The notes beneath the pieces are model-generated. The model saw only the letters and a list, made by a program, of their open reading frames with translations. It made no database searches and had not been told where the DNA came from. A DNA stretch of 64,000 bases from Microbacterium sp. LKL04. Lineage in GTDB: Bacteria > Actinomycetota > Actinomycetes > Actinomycetales > Microbacteriaceae. The stretch covers positions 310,001 to 374,000 of the forward strand of contig NZ_LT627736.1 in assembly GCF_900102005.1 (NCBI RefSeq), given 5' to 3'. This document shows, piece after piece, positions 1-8,050 of the stretch. The translations under genes were made by a program, and so were the position numbers. Positions within the stretch are counted from its first letter, which is position 1. Each line of letters opens with the position of its first letter.

Positions 1-388
1 TCGGCACGGCGGCGTTCCGGGGTTCGATGGCCTTGACGATCGACCCGTCGGGGCGGAAGACGAGAGCTTCGGCTTGGAAGCCGGGACCGGAAGAGTCGAA
101 CCCGAGGTCGACGACGATCTCGGGACGCGTTCCCGGAGTGTCGCGCCAGGATGCCGGAACGCTGCCGGTGACGTGGAACCAGACCGTGCCCCACGGCCGC
201 CCCCACGCGGTGCCCACCGGGACGGGGGCATAGTCCTGCGCGACCGCCTCGGCGAACGGCACGGGCTCGCCCGGGACCTCCCACGCCGTGATGTCCAGCG
301 GAGCCGTGTCGCGGTAGAGCGCGGGGATCAGTCGGTCGCCGGCGAGCCGGTCGACCCGTTGCAGTGCGAGTCGGTCGTTGCGATGCAT
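1..388 (-). CDS. Alpha-mannosidase, GH38 (5' part only)
   Basis: Only the N-terminal ~129 codons lie in the window; the gene runs off the left edge. The reading frame starts at ATG 388 (MHRNDRLALQRVDRL...) and contains the Trp/Gly-rich stretch typical of the N-terminal domain of bacterial GH38 alpha-mannosidases (AWGRPWGTVWFHVTG followed by a VVDLGFD segment). This beta-sandwich domain precedes the catalytic (beta/alpha)7 domain, which is not visible. The start is 47 bp downstream of an ABC sugar permease on the same strand, so it is probably the last or near-last gene of the sugar operon and would hydrolyse imported alpha-mannosides in the cytoplasm. No signal peptide is seen. The family is assigned by resemblance of this domain only; the catalytic residues are outside the window. 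Confidence 0.75.
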   Translation of the reverse strand, partial: MHRNDRLALQRVDRLAGDRLIPALYRDTAPLDITAWEVPGEPVPFAEAVAQDYAPVPVGTAWGRPWGTVWFHVTGSVPASWRDTPGTRPEIVVDLGFDSSGPGFQAEALVFRPDGSIVKAIEPRNAAVP

Positions 389-435
389 GGAGGACGTCTT
401 TCGGGAGAGGTTCGGCGGGAGAGGGGCTGTTCGGG

Positions 436-1311
436 TCAGCCTTTGACGGCACCGGAGAGGGCGAAGGAGCCCCCGAGGCCGCGGGTGACGATGAGGTAGA
501 GGCCGAGTACGGGGATCGAGTACAGCAGCGAGTACGCGGCCAGACGTCCATAGGCGACCGTGCCGTACTGGCCGAAGAACGAGTAGATGGAGACAGCCGC
601 GGGCTGCCAGTCGGGGGTCAGCAGGAGAACGAACGGGACGAAGAAGTTGCCCCATGCCTGCAGGAACACGAAGACGAAGACGACGCTGAGCGCCGGGCGC
701 ATGAGCGGGACGACGACAGTGAGGAGCGCGCGCATGGCGCTCGCCCCATCGACCCACGCGGCCTCTTCGAGGCTCACCGGGACCGAGTCCATGAAGTTCT
801 TCGTCATCCACAGTGCCATCGGCAGTGCGCTCGCGGCGAGGAACAGGGCGACCGCCCACGGCTGATTGATGAGCCGCATCTGCACGAACAGGCTGTAGAC
901 GGGGACCATGATCGCCGTGATCGGCAGGCAGCTCGCGAACAGCACCGAGTAGAGGAACGGAGCATTGAAGCGGGACCGGTAGCGCGAGAGCGGATAGGCG
1001 GCGAGGACGGATGCCACGACCGTCACCGCTGCCGCGCCGGTCGACAGCAACAGGCTGTTCAGGAGCGGGCGCAGCGTCAATTCGGGGGTCAGGACGTCCG
1101 TGAAGTTGTCGAGGGTGGGTTCCGCGGGCCACGCGACCTGGTAGGTCGCGGCGGAATCGATCGAGGCCAGGACGACCCAGGCGAGCGGCGCGGCGAAGAT
1201 CACGCCGATCACCACGAGGACGAGGTTCGCCCAGAACCGCGTCGCTCCGCGCCGCGGCGACGCGATGCTGGCTGCGAGCGGGGACCGACGAGGTGGCGTC
1301 GCCACGCTCAC
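436..1311 (-). CDS. Carbohydrate ABC transporter permease (MalG type)
   Basis: A 291-residue inner-membrane permease with six predicted membrane segments. The family EAA loop is visible (EEAAWVDGASAMRALLTVV followed by PLMRP), which docks the ATPase. The GTG start at 1311 gives a 4-base GTGA overlap with the stop of the upstream permease; longer readings of the frame run into that gene and are not credible. Together with the neighbouring MalF-type permease and binding protein it forms a CUT1-type importer. No ATPase gene is in this locus, so a shared MsmK/UgpC-like ATPase elsewhere presumably energises it. The substrate is not visible; the adjacent GH38 gene suggests mannosides or mannose-containing oligosaccharides. 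Confidence 0.92.
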   Translation of the reverse strand: MSVATPPRRSPLAASIASPRRGATRFWANLVLVVIGVIFAAPLAWVVLASIDSAATYQVAWPAEPTLDNFTDVLTPELTLRPLLNSLLLSTGAAAVTVVASVLAAYPLSRYRSRFNAPFLYSVLFASCLPITAIMVPVYSLFVQMRLINQPWAVALFLAASALPMALWMTKNFMDSVPVSLEEAAWVDGASAMRALLTVVVPLMRPALSVVFVFVFLQAWGNFFVPFVLLLTPDWQPAAVSIYSFFGQYGTVAYGRLAAYSLLYSIPVLGLYLIVTRGLGGSFALSGAVKG

Positions 1312-2252
1312 GAGACGCTCCCTCGGCGGCGCAGCGACAGGACGTAGGCGAGCGAGAACACCGCGCCCAGAGCCAGCATGACGATCGCGATGGCGTTCCC
1401 GTAACCGATGTCCCCGAACGAGAACGCCTGCGAATAGGCGAACACCGGGAGCGTGGCGGACAGGTCGCCCGGCCCGCCCTTCGTCATGACCCAGATGAGC
1501 GTGAACACCGACAGCGTCTGGAGCGTCGTCAGGAGCAGGTTGGTGAAGATGGTGCCCGTGATCATGGGGAGCGTGATGAACCGCAGCCGCTGCCACGCCC
1601 CCGCGCCGTCGATCATCGCCGACTCGGTGACCTCGGGCGGGACGTCATCGAGGGCGGCTCGGTAGATCAGCATCGAGAACGCCGTCCCTCGCCACGTGTT
1701 CGCGAGGATGATCGCGAGCATCGGCAGCGCGTACAGCCAGTTCGGTCCGGCCACCCCGATGAGCGACAGCGCCCCGTTGAGGGTGCCGTCTGCCGACAGG
1801 AAGGCGTACCCGACGAAGGCTGCCACGATCTCGGGGAGCACCCACGCGGTCACGACGATCACCCCGACGGTGCCTGCGACGGCAGGGCTCCCGGCCCGGA
1901 AGAGGACCGCCAGCAGGAGTCCGAGCACGTTCTGGCCGATGATCGCCGACCCCACGACGAAGAGCACGGTCAACAGCACCGAGAGGGGGAGGACCGGGTC
2001 GGTGAAGAGCCTCGCGAAGTTGTCGAGGCCGACGAACTCCGGCTTCGCCGCACTCACGCCGGTAAGGGCCCGGTCGGTGAGCGACCCGCCGACCGCCCAT
2101 GCGATGGGACCGGCGAGGAAGACGACGAGGAGCCCGACGGCCGGCAGCATCGGCAGCGCCCGGGTCGGCGTGACGCGAGCGCCCACCCGCGTCCGGGCGC
2201 GCCGCGGCGCGGGCGCCGCCGGATGGGGATGGCGCGCGAGGGTCGTTGTCAT
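1308..2252 (-). CDS. Carbohydrate ABC transporter permease (MalF type)
   Basis: A 314-residue membrane protein with a basic, Ala/Pro/Arg-rich N-terminus followed by several hydrophobic segments and the EAA motif (TESAMIDGAGAWQRLRFITL). It pairs with the downstream MalG-type permease (4-base overlap) to form the transmembrane channel of a CUT1 sugar importer. I chose ATG 2252, four bases after the stop of the binding-protein gene. An in-frame GTG at 2282 would add ten residues and overlap that gene; neither start has a strong ribosome site. Translation is probably coupled along the operon. Confidence 0.9.
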   Translation of the reverse strand: MTTTLARHPHPAAPAPRRARTRVGARVTPTRALPMLPAVGLLVVFLAGPIAWAVGGSLTDRALTGVSAAKPEFVGLDNFARLFTDPVLPLSVLLTVLFVVGSAIIGQNVLGLLLAVLFRAGSPAVAGTVGVIVVTAWVLPEIVAAFVGYAFLSADGTLNGALSLIGVAGPNWLYALPMLAIILANTWRGTAFSMLIYRAALDDVPPEVTESAMIDGAGAWQRLRFITLPMITGTIFTNLLLTTLQTLSVFTLIWVMTKGGPGDLSATLPVFAYSQAFSFGDIGYGNAIAIVMLALGAVFSLAYVLSLRRRGSVS

Positions 2253-2256
2253 GCCG

Positions 2257-3618
2257 TCACTCGGTGATGACTCCGTCGTCACCGGCGATCTTCCGCACGG
2301 CGTCGTCGTAGGCGGCGGCGGCTTCGGCGGGCGACTTCTGCCCCGTGATCACGGCCTCCGTCGCCTCCTGCGCGGCGACCGAGACCTGCGGGTAGTCGCT
2401 GTTGGCCGGGCGGAAATGGGTGACCGAGACGGCATCCGTCACCGCCTTCACGAACGGGTTCGACTCGAGGTAGGTCGGCTCCTGCGCCACGTCCGTCCGG
2501 ACCGCGATCTGCGCGTTGTTGATCGCGTACCAGAGCGCGTTCTCCTTGTTGACGACCGTCGTCATGAACTCGAACGCGAGGTCGGGCACATCGGTCTGCG
2601 CGGAGGCGGCGAGCGTCCAGCCGCCGGACATGCTGACGCCTCCGGGCTCCTGGCCGTCCTGGGTCGGGAACAGCGCCACGCCCATGGTGTCGGCGTACTC
2701 GGGCCAGGCGAAGTCCCCGCCCTCCGCCCAGAAAGACGGCGTGTACGAGCCTTCGACCGTCGCGCCGAGGGTGCCCTGGGGGAACCAGTCTCCGAAGACC
2801 GCCTGCCACACGTTGGGGTCGAGAGCCTTGTCGGGGCTGACCGCGTAGCCCTCGTCGTACAGCGTCTGGAGGAAGGTCAACGAGTCGACGAAGCCCTGCG
2901 AGCCGACAACCCATTTGCCGGAGTCGTCGTCGAACAGGCCCGTCCCGTCGCCCGTACCGTAGAGCAGCTCGTAGAAGCTCTGCATCACGGTGCCCTCGCC
3001 GGTGCCGGTGCCGGCGTACATGTTGAACGGCACGACATCCGGGTCGCTCTGCGTGATCTGCGCGGCGGTCGCCAGGATGTCGTCCCAGCTCTCGGGCTGC
3101 CAGGGTGTGCTGACGCCCGCCTTCTCGAGGACGTCCTTGTTGTACCAGATGACGCGGGTGTCCGTACCCAGCGGCAGTGCGTAGGTGCTGCCGTCCTCGC
3201 CCTGTCCCGCGGTGCGACCCGCGTCGTCGAACATCTCCCAGTCATCCCATGAGTCGAGCTTGTCGTCGAGCTTCAGGAGGTACCCGGCCTCGATGTCGCT
3301 GCGGACGGCGAACGTGTCCTCGTAGAAGACATCCGGTGCGGTGTCGGGCGAGGCCAGCGAGAGCTGGAGCCGGGTCTTGTAGTCGTCGTCCGTCGCGGTG
3401 ATCGGCTGCAGTTCGACGGTGATCCCTTCGTGGGATGCCTCGAACTCCTTCTTCGCCGTCTGCATCAGCTCGTCGAGGACGGTGAAGGAATCGGTCTTGG
3501 AGTAGACGACCGTGACGGTGTCACCGGCGTCGTCGCCGCCGTCCGCGGTGCATCCGCCGAGAAGGAGGACGGCGGCCGATGCGGCTGCGATGGATGTGAC
3601 GGCGTTGCGAACTCTCAC
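2257..3618 (-). CDS. Sugar ABC transporter substrate-binding lipoprotein
   Basis: A 453-residue extracellular solute-binding protein of family 1. It has a lipoprotein signal: basic start, Ala/Leu core, then LLGGC with Cys23 as the lipidated residue. The body resembles MalE/UgpB-type binders, with N-terminal beta-alpha repeats and aromatic-rich ligand-pocket stretches in the second half. It starts at GTG 3618 behind an AGGGGG ribosome site. It is first in a four-gene minus-strand unit (binding protein, MalF-type, MalG-type, GH38). A 16-bp perfect palindrome lies 35 bp upstream and the ROK regulator gene is 112 bp further upstream on the same strand, suggesting local repression relieved by a sugar. 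The ligand cannot be read from sequence; mannosides are the inference from GH38. Confidence 0.92.
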   Translation of the reverse strand: MRVRNAVTSIAAASAAVLLLGGCTADGGDDAGDTVTVVYSKTDSFTVLDELMQTAKKEFEASHEGITVELQPITATDDDYKTRLQLSLASPDTAPDVFYEDTFAVRSDIEAGYLLKLDDKLDSWDDWEMFDDAGRTAGQGEDGSTYALPLGTDTRVIWYNKDVLEKAGVSTPWQPESWDDILATAAQITQSDPDVVPFNMYAGTGTGEGTVMQSFYELLYGTGDGTGLFDDDSGKWVVGSQGFVDSLTFLQTLYDEGYAVSPDKALDPNVWQAVFGDWFPQGTLGATVEGSYTPSFWAEGGDFAWPEYADTMGVALFPTQDGQEPGGVSMSGGWTLAASAQTDVPDLAFEFMTTVVNKENALWYAINNAQIAVRTDVAQEPTYLESNPFVKAVTDAVSVTHFRPANSDYPQVSVAAQEATEAVITGQKSPAEAAAAYDDAVRKIAGDDGVITE

Positions 3619-3653
3619 GGGGCCCCCTCGCTCCGAACGATGATGCCCGCACT

Positions 3654-3669
3654 CCGTGTCCGGACACGG
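3654..3669. promoter_or_regulatory. 16-bp perfect palindrome, candidate operator of the sugar operon
   Basis: CCGTGTCCGGACACGG is a perfect dyad in the 112-bp gap between the ROK regulator gene and the binding-protein gene, 35 bp upstream of the latter's GTG. A TTGACT hexamer lies just upstream on the minus strand, so the dyad would sit in or near the promoter. Assignment to the ROK protein is inference. Confidence 0.45.
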
Positions 3670-3730
3670 TAAGTCAATCCAGTGGACATAGCCGAGTCAA
3701 GGCGCCGCGGCGACTGTGACGTGAATGACA

Positions 3731-4963
3731 TCACGCGGTCGGCACGAGCAGCGACGTCGGCCGGGGGGTGAGTGCCTCGTCGAGGATGAGGCAGGCCGCA
3801 CCGATCGCTCCGACGTCGGATCCGAGCGCGGTCCCCGACACGACGACCGGGTGGACGCCCCTCGCCGCACGGAGCTCGTCGAGACGAGGTGGCACCGTCT
3901 CTGCGAGCACGTGCTCGAGGCGTCCCCAGAAGGGCCCACCGAGGACGATCCGGTCGACGTCGAGAAGATTCGAGACGACGGCCAACGCCCGCGCCATGTG
4001 TTCGCTGCAGCGGGCGAGGAGAGTCTGTGCGACCGCGTCGCCGCCATCGGCGCGTGCCACGAGTCGGGTGAGCGCGGCATCCAACTCGGTCGGATCGTCC
4101 CCCGTGCGTTGAGCGTCGATGATGCCCCGCCGCTCGGCCTCCTCGATGAGGGGGAGGGGCGCACAGCTCACCGCGATGCAGCCGCGCATTCCGCATGCGC
4201 AGGGCAGGCCGTCGGGGTCGACGACGATGTGTCCGATCTCGCCGGCGTTGCCCGATCCGCCTCGGACGACCTCGTCGCCGATGACGAGCCCGACGCCGAG
4301 GCCCGTGCCGACGTACAGGAATGCGAAGTTCTGCGCGCCGCCCGGAGCAGCGATCCACTTCTCCGCCACCGCCGCAGCCGTCACATCCTTCTCGAGGAGG
4401 ACGGTGAGGCCGGTGGCACCCGCCACCGCGTCGCGCAGCGGCACGCGGTCCCACCCGGCGAGGTTGGGCGGGTCGAGGACGATGCCGCGCTCGACGTCGA
4501 TCGGCCCCGGGGCCGCGATGCCGAGGCCGACGATGCGGCTCCGGTCGATTCCCGAGCCGGTGAGGGTCATCTCGATGTCCTGCGTCAGGACCTCGACCGT
4601 GTCGGACGGGTCCTGAGCGAGGGGAGTGGCGCGGGCGTGCCGTGCGATGACCTCGCCGTCGATCGACAACAGGACGACGGTGATGAGCCCCGGATCGAGG
4701 TGCACCCCCACGGCGTACCGGCTGCTGCCGACCAGGCGCAGGGTCGTGCGGGGCTTGCCGCGTCCGGAACTCGTGCGGCCCGCCTCTTCGACGATGCCCG
4801 CGTCCAGCAGCCGCTGCACGATGTTCGAGACCGTCTGCGCCGACAACCCGGTCGCATCGGCCAACTCGACACGGCTGTAGCCGTGCGATCGACGGATCTG
4901 GTCCAGCACGACGGCCTCGTTGTATCCGCCGACGCTCGGTTGGTTGGCTCCGCGTCTGGCCAT
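3731..4963 (-). CDS. ROK family transcriptional regulator
   Basis: A 410-residue NagC/XylR-type regulator. An N-terminal winged helix-turn-helix (about residues 15-65, including SRVELADATGLSAQTVSNI) is followed by a ROK sugar-kinase-like fold. The zinc-binding cluster CACGMRGC, characteristic of ROK proteins, is present in the middle. Such proteins usually repress sugar genes and release DNA on binding a sugar or sugar phosphate. It lies immediately upstream of the binding-protein/permease/GH38 unit and is the obvious candidate regulator. A minus-strand -10 box (5000-5005) lies about 37 bp upstream of its ATG. It could retain kinase activity, but the DNA-binding domain makes a regulator more likely. 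Confidence 0.9.
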   Translation of the reverse strand: MARRGANQPSVGGYNEAVVLDQIRRSHGYSRVELADATGLSAQTVSNIVQRLLDAGIVEEAGRTSSGRGKPRTTLRLVGSSRYAVGVHLDPGLITVVLLSIDGEVIARHARATPLAQDPSDTVEVLTQDIEMTLTGSGIDRSRIVGLGIAAPGPIDVERGIVLDPPNLAGWDRVPLRDAVAGATGLTVLLEKDVTAAAVAEKWIAAPGGAQNFAFLYVGTGLGVGLVIGDEVVRGGSGNAGEIGHIVVDPDGLPCACGMRGCIAVSCAPLPLIEEAERRGIIDAQRTGDDPTELDAALTRLVARADGGDAVAQTLLARCSEHMARALAVVSNLLDVDRIVLGGPFWGRLEHVLAETVPPRLDELRAARGVHPVVVSGTALGSDVGAIGAACLILDEALTPRPTSLLVPTA

Positions 4964-4999
4964 GAGTGAACCTGCTTTGCTCCAAAGGGCGGTTGATCG

Positions 5000-5005
5000 A
5001 GACTA
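5000..5005 (-). promoter_or_regulatory. -10 box of the ROK regulator gene (TAGTCT)
   Basis: On the minus strand TAGTCT lies about 37 bp upstream of ATG 4963, leaving a short leader. It is back to back with the promoter of the plus-strand acetyltransferase gene. Confidence 0.45.
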
Positions 5006-5046
5006 GCGTGCCGCTCTGATCGGCGGCGATCCCGCGGCATCCGCAC

Positions 5047-5052
5047 TACATT
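5047..5052 (+). promoter_or_regulatory. -10 box TACATT, leaderless start of the GNAT gene
   Basis: TACATT ends six bases before ATG 5059, so the transcript should begin at or next to the start codon. No Shine-Dalgarno sequence is present. Confidence 0.55.
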
Positions 5053-5058
5053 CGTGGC

Positions 5059-5577
5059 ATGCCCGCTGCATCTGCGTTCTCCTCTCGCACGCTCGACGAC
5101 GGCGCCGTGCTGCGCGTCGCCGCGCCCGGCGACGAGGCCGGCATCCTCGCTGCCATCCATGCGCTCGCCGCGTACGAACGGGAGCCGGATGCCGTGCGCA
5201 CGACGACCGCCGACCTGACGGCGTCTCTGTTCGGCGACGACCCGAAAGCCTTCGCGCACGTGATCGAACGGGGCGGTGAGATCCGCGCCATCGCCGTGTG
5301 GTTCCTGACCTTCTCGACCTGGACCGGACGCCACGGGATCTGGCTGGAGGACCTCTTCGTCGACGAGGCCGATCGCGGCCGCGGTTACGGGACCGCCCTC
5401 CTCGCCTCGCTCGCCTCGGTCGCGCTCGAGCGCGGATATCCGCGACTCGAATGGACGGTCCTGGACTGGAATGCGCCGGCCGTAGGGTTCTACCGTTCGA
5501 TCGGCGCCGAGGCCATGGACGAGTGGACGACGCAGCGCATGACCGGCGAGGCGCTCACCGCCCTCGCGGCCCGCTGA
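5059..5577 (+). CDS. GNAT family N-acetyltransferase
   Basis: A 172-residue single-domain acetyltransferase. The acetyl-CoA loop is visible as VDEADRGRGYGTALLASLA (R/Q-x-x-G-x-G/A type), preceded by a beta-strand with WLEDLFV and followed by LEWTVLDWNAPAVGFYRSIGA, the usual C-terminal GNAT strand (family motif N-x-x-A-x-x-x-Y/F-x-x-x-G). This pattern is like the diamine (spermidine/spermine) acetyltransferase subgroup of small bacterial GNATs, but the substrate cannot be decided. It is monocistronic: a leaderless promoter lies upstream and a convergent lipoprotein gene ends six bases downstream. Confidence 0.85.
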   Translation: MPAASAFSSRTLDDGAVLRVAAPGDEAGILAAIHALAAYEREPDAVRTTTADLTASLFGDDPKAFAHVIERGGEIRAIAVWFLTFSTWTGRHGIWLEDLFVDEADRGRGYGTALLASLASVALERGYPRLEWTVLDWNAPAVGFYRSIGAEAMDEWTTQRMTGEALTALAAR

Positions 5578-5583
5578 CGCGTC

Positions 5584-6387
5584 TCAGGACAGGGGCGTGA
5601 TCGTGACGGGCTCGCCGAGACCCGTGAGGTGCTGCGTCACCGTCGCGGTGCGACCCAGGAAGCCGGTCGTGGATTCGGCGGCGACGGGGCGACCGTCGGC
5701 GGTCAGCCACAGCGTGTAGGAATCGATCGGGATGTCGTACCACGAGTACGCCGCGCCGCTCTCGAGACGGTAAGCGTCGACCGATCCGCCATCCGGGGTC
5801 TCGACCTTCTCCGGAGCATCGGACACCGACCAGCTCTCGCCCGCCCCGATGAGGTCTCCCATGAAACCGGGGTCCGAGAAGACCCGGTACACCTCGGCGG
5901 TGGAGCCGGCGGCCTGGGATCCGGCGTCGGAGGCGCCCACATCGGCGACGACCGGCCCGTCTCCCTCGTCGAGCAGCATGACACCGTCGACGAAGCTGAT
6001 GGCGGCAGGGCCCGCCCCGGTCTCGAGATCGCCGCGGAACTCGAACGCGGGGTCGTAGTGATAGACGACCGTGCCCGCCAGTTCGTCGCCGTCGATGGTC
6101 AGGGTGCCTGAGTCGTAGCGGACGAGCGTCGCCTGGATGCACGGTCCGAGATCGGCGCCGGCGACCGTTCCGGCGCTGAGATCCAGGGTCTCGCACTCCG
6201 GCGGGGTGTCCACGGCCGGAGCCGCTGTCGTGGGAGAGGGGGCCGGTTCCGTCGCGGTCGGAGAGGGGGCGGGCGCGCCGCTCGCCGACGACGCGGGAGG
6301 AGCGGGCGTGGTCTGACCCGTGCACCCGGCGAGGGCGAGGGTGAGGGCGACCGCGGCGACGGGCAGCGGCAGGACAGAGGTGCGCAC
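5584..6387 (-). CDS. Hypothetical lipoprotein
   Basis: A 267-residue protein with a clear lipobox (LALAGC at about residues 16-21) followed by a Pro/Ser/Ala/Thr-rich linker (about residues 22-60), typical of surface-tethered proteins. The rest is a soluble, beta-rich domain that I do not recognise as a named family; it ends with repeated TVTQHLT-like strands reminiscent of LppX/LprG-type folds, but this is weak. It starts at GTG 6387 behind AAGGAGC, and a TAGGCT -10 box on the minus strand (about 6427-6432) gives a short leader. It is monocistronic and converges with the GNAT gene. Confidence 0.75.
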   Translation of the reverse strand: MRTSVLPLPVAAVALTLALAGCTGQTTPAPPASSASGAPAPSPTATEPAPSPTTAAPAVDTPPECETLDLSAGTVAGADLGPCIQATLVRYDSGTLTIDGDELAGTVVYHYDPAFEFRGDLETGAGPAAISFVDGVMLLDEGDGPVVADVGASDAGSQAAGSTAEVYRVFSDPGFMGDLIGAGESWSVSDAPEKVETPDGGSVDAYRLESGAAYSWYDIPIDSYTLWLTADGRPVAAESTTGFLGRTATVTQHLTGLGEPVTITPLS

Positions 6388-6530
6388 GGTGCGGCTCCTT
6401 GCGTCGGAGTGGCGGAGTCGCCGACGAGCCTACCCGCCGCCTATCGGTCCGACGCAGGAGACGCAAGCCCCTGCTGCCGATCGGCCGGCTCGCTCGATGA
6501 TGGGTCGCACATTCCGACGAGAGGAGAACC

Positions 6531-6977
6531 GTGGCCAGCATCATCGAAACCGTCGACGTCACCGTGCCCGTGTCGACCGCGTACAACCAGTGGACCCAGT
6601 TCGAGTCCTTCCCCCACTTCCTCAGCTACGTGCAGTCGATCACCCAGATCGACGAGACGACGACGCGCTGGAACGTGAAGATCGGCGGAGCGGAGCGGGA
6701 GTTCACCGCTCACATCACCGAACAGCACCCCGACGAACGCGTCGCGTGGAAGAGCGTGGACGAAGATCACGCCGGCGTCGTCACCTTCCACCGCTTGAGC
6801 GACACCGAGACGCGAGTGACCGTGCAGCTCGACTGGAAGCCCGAGGGCTTCGTCGAGACCGTCGGCGCCGCGATCGGCATCGACGACCATGCGGTGAGGA
6901 AGGACCTGCAGAAGTTCAAGGAGTTCATCGAATCCCGCGGCGCTGAGACCGGTGCCTGGAGAGGCGACGTGGGCTGA
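6531..6977 (+). CDS. SRPBCC family protein (polyketide cyclase/dehydrase-like)
   Basis: A 148-residue START/SRPBCC-fold protein. It begins with IIETVDVTVPVSTAYNQWTQFESFPHFLSYV, the usual first strand and helices of the Pfam polyketide cyclase family, and ends with the long C-terminal helix around DLQKFKEFIESR. These proteins bind hydrophobic ligands in a cavity; the actinobacterial small SRPBCC proteins have no settled function. It starts at GTG 6531 behind a strong GAGGAGAACC ribosome site. A perfect 13-bp hairpin terminator follows, so it is monocistronic. Confidence 0.85.
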   Translation: MASIIETVDVTVPVSTAYNQWTQFESFPHFLSYVQSITQIDETTTRWNVKIGGAEREFTAHITEQHPDERVAWKSVDEDHAGVVTFHRLSDTETRVTVQLDWKPEGFVETVGAAIGIDDHAVRKDLQKFKEFIESRGAETGAWRGDVG

Positions 6978-7003
6978 GCGGACGGCGCGTCCGATCGCTC
7001 CTC

Positions 7004-7035
7004 GACGGCCCGGTGGTGCATTCCACCGGGCCGTC
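7004..7035 (+). terminator. Hairpin terminator after the SRPBCC gene
   Basis: Perfect 13-bp stem (GACGGCCCGGTGG / CCACCGGGCCGTC) with a 6-base loop, 26 bp after the stop codon. There is no T-tract, as is common in high-GC actinobacteria. Confidence 0.7.
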
Positions 7036-7051
7036 GTGGCACGGTGGAGGC

Positions 7052-7828
7052 ATGAGCACTCTCTCCGTCGACGGCCGCGCTCGCCGCCTCCGCGACCTCC
7101 ACGCCGCCCCCGAGATCCTCCGCGTCGTCAACGTGTGGGACGTGATCTCCGCGAAAGCCGTCCTGGCCCTGCCGGAGACGCGCGCCATCGCCACGGCGGG
7201 TCACTCCATCGCCGCATCCTTCGGATACGACGACGGCAGCATCCCGCTCGAGACGACCCTCGACATGGTCGGGCGCATCGTCGCCGCGGCCGGCGACGTG
7301 CCGGTGTCGGCCGACCTCGACGACGGGTACGCCGACACGGCCGACACCGTTCGGCGCGCGATCGGTGTCGGCATCGCCGGGGCGAACATGGAAGACCGGC
7401 TCCGTCCCTTCGACGAGTCCGTCGCCCGGGTGGCTGCCGCCGTCCGGGCCGCTGAGGCGGAGGGGGTCCCGTTCGCCCTCAACGCCCGGACCGACGCGTT
7501 CGTCCGCGGCGGCGACCGCCCGCTCGAGGAATCGATCGCGGATGCCGTCGCCCGCGGCCGCGCTTTCATCGACGCGGGTGCCGATGTCGTCTTCGTGCCC
7601 GGCCAGCTCGACGCCGAGACGACGGCGCGGCTCGTCGAGGGCATCGGCCGCGTGAGCGTGATCGGCCTTCCCGGTGCCCTCCGCGCGGCGGAGTACGAGA
7701 AGCTCGGCGTCGCCCGGATCTCGTACGGCCCGCTCACGCAGCGCGTCGCCCTGACCGCCTACCAGGACCTCGCCGCCGATCTGTACCGGGACGGCGTGAT
7801 CCCCGACAGCACGCGAGCCCTCAACTGA
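7052..7828 (+). CDS. Isocitrate lyase/PEP mutase family enzyme
   Basis: A 258-residue (beta/alpha)8 enzyme of the PEP mutase/isocitrate lyase superfamily. Visible signatures are NVWDVISAKAV near the N-terminus, ATAGHSIAASFGYDDG, the metal-binding PVSADLDDGYAD, GANMEDR and NARTDAF. The catalytic loop KKCGH of isocitrate/methylisocitrate lyase is absent, which places it in the large uncharacterised group related to oxaloacetate decarboxylase, phosphonopyruvate hydrolase and carboxyphosphoenolpyruvate mutase. The start at ATG 7052 is preceded by GGTGGAGGC. It stands alone, with a terminator upstream and tRNA-Ser downstream, so context gives no pathway. Confidence 0.85.
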   Translation: MSTLSVDGRARRLRDLHAAPEILRVVNVWDVISAKAVLALPETRAIATAGHSIAASFGYDDGSIPLETTLDMVGRIVAAAGDVPVSADLDDGYADTADTVRRAIGVGIAGANMEDRLRPFDESVARVAAAVRAAEAEGVPFALNARTDAFVRGGDRPLEESIADAVARGRAFIDAGADVVFVPGQLDAETTARLVEGIGRVSVIGLPGALRAAEYEKLGVARISYGPLTQRVALTAYQDLAADLYRDGVIPDSTRALN

Positions 7829-7888
7829 GCCCCGTGTGATGGATGCCGCCGGCCCGACCGGTGCGCGAGGCGCGCGGAGCCTGCGTGG

Positions 7889-7894
7889 TAGGCT
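7889..7894 (+). promoter_or_regulatory. -10 box of tRNA-Ser (TAGGCT)
   Basis: TAGGCT lies 8 bp upstream of the tRNA 5' end, so the primary transcript would start about at the mature tRNA. Confidence 0.5.
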
Positions 7895-7902
7895 CTCCCG
7901 TT

Positions 7903-7994
7903 GGAAGCGTGTCCGAGCGGCCGAAGGAGCATGGCTGGAATCCATGTAGGCGGGGTAACTCGTCTCGCAGGTTCAAATCCTGTCGCTTCCGCCA
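7903..7994 (+). tRNA. tRNA-Ser (anticodon GGA)
   Basis: The acceptor stem GGAAGCG/CGCTTCC, a long variable arm (class II tRNA), the T-loop GGTTCAAATCC and an encoded CCA end (7992-7994) are all present. The anticodon stem ATGG/CCAT encloses loop CTGGAAT with anticodon GGA, which reads UCC and UCU. Confidence 0.95.
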
Positions 7995-7997
7995 GAG

Positions 7998-8029
7998 CGA
8001 AGCCCCGCACCTCGAGGTGCGGGGCTTCG
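7998..8029 (+). terminator. Palindromic terminator after tRNA-Ser
   Basis: A perfect 32-base palindrome with arms of 16 (left arm CGAAGCCCCGCACCTC) starts three bases after the CCA end. It can act in both directions, also ending transcription of the convergent transglutaminase operon. Confidence 0.75.
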
Positions 8030-8050
8030 TCGTTCCCGGCGTCCCGGATG

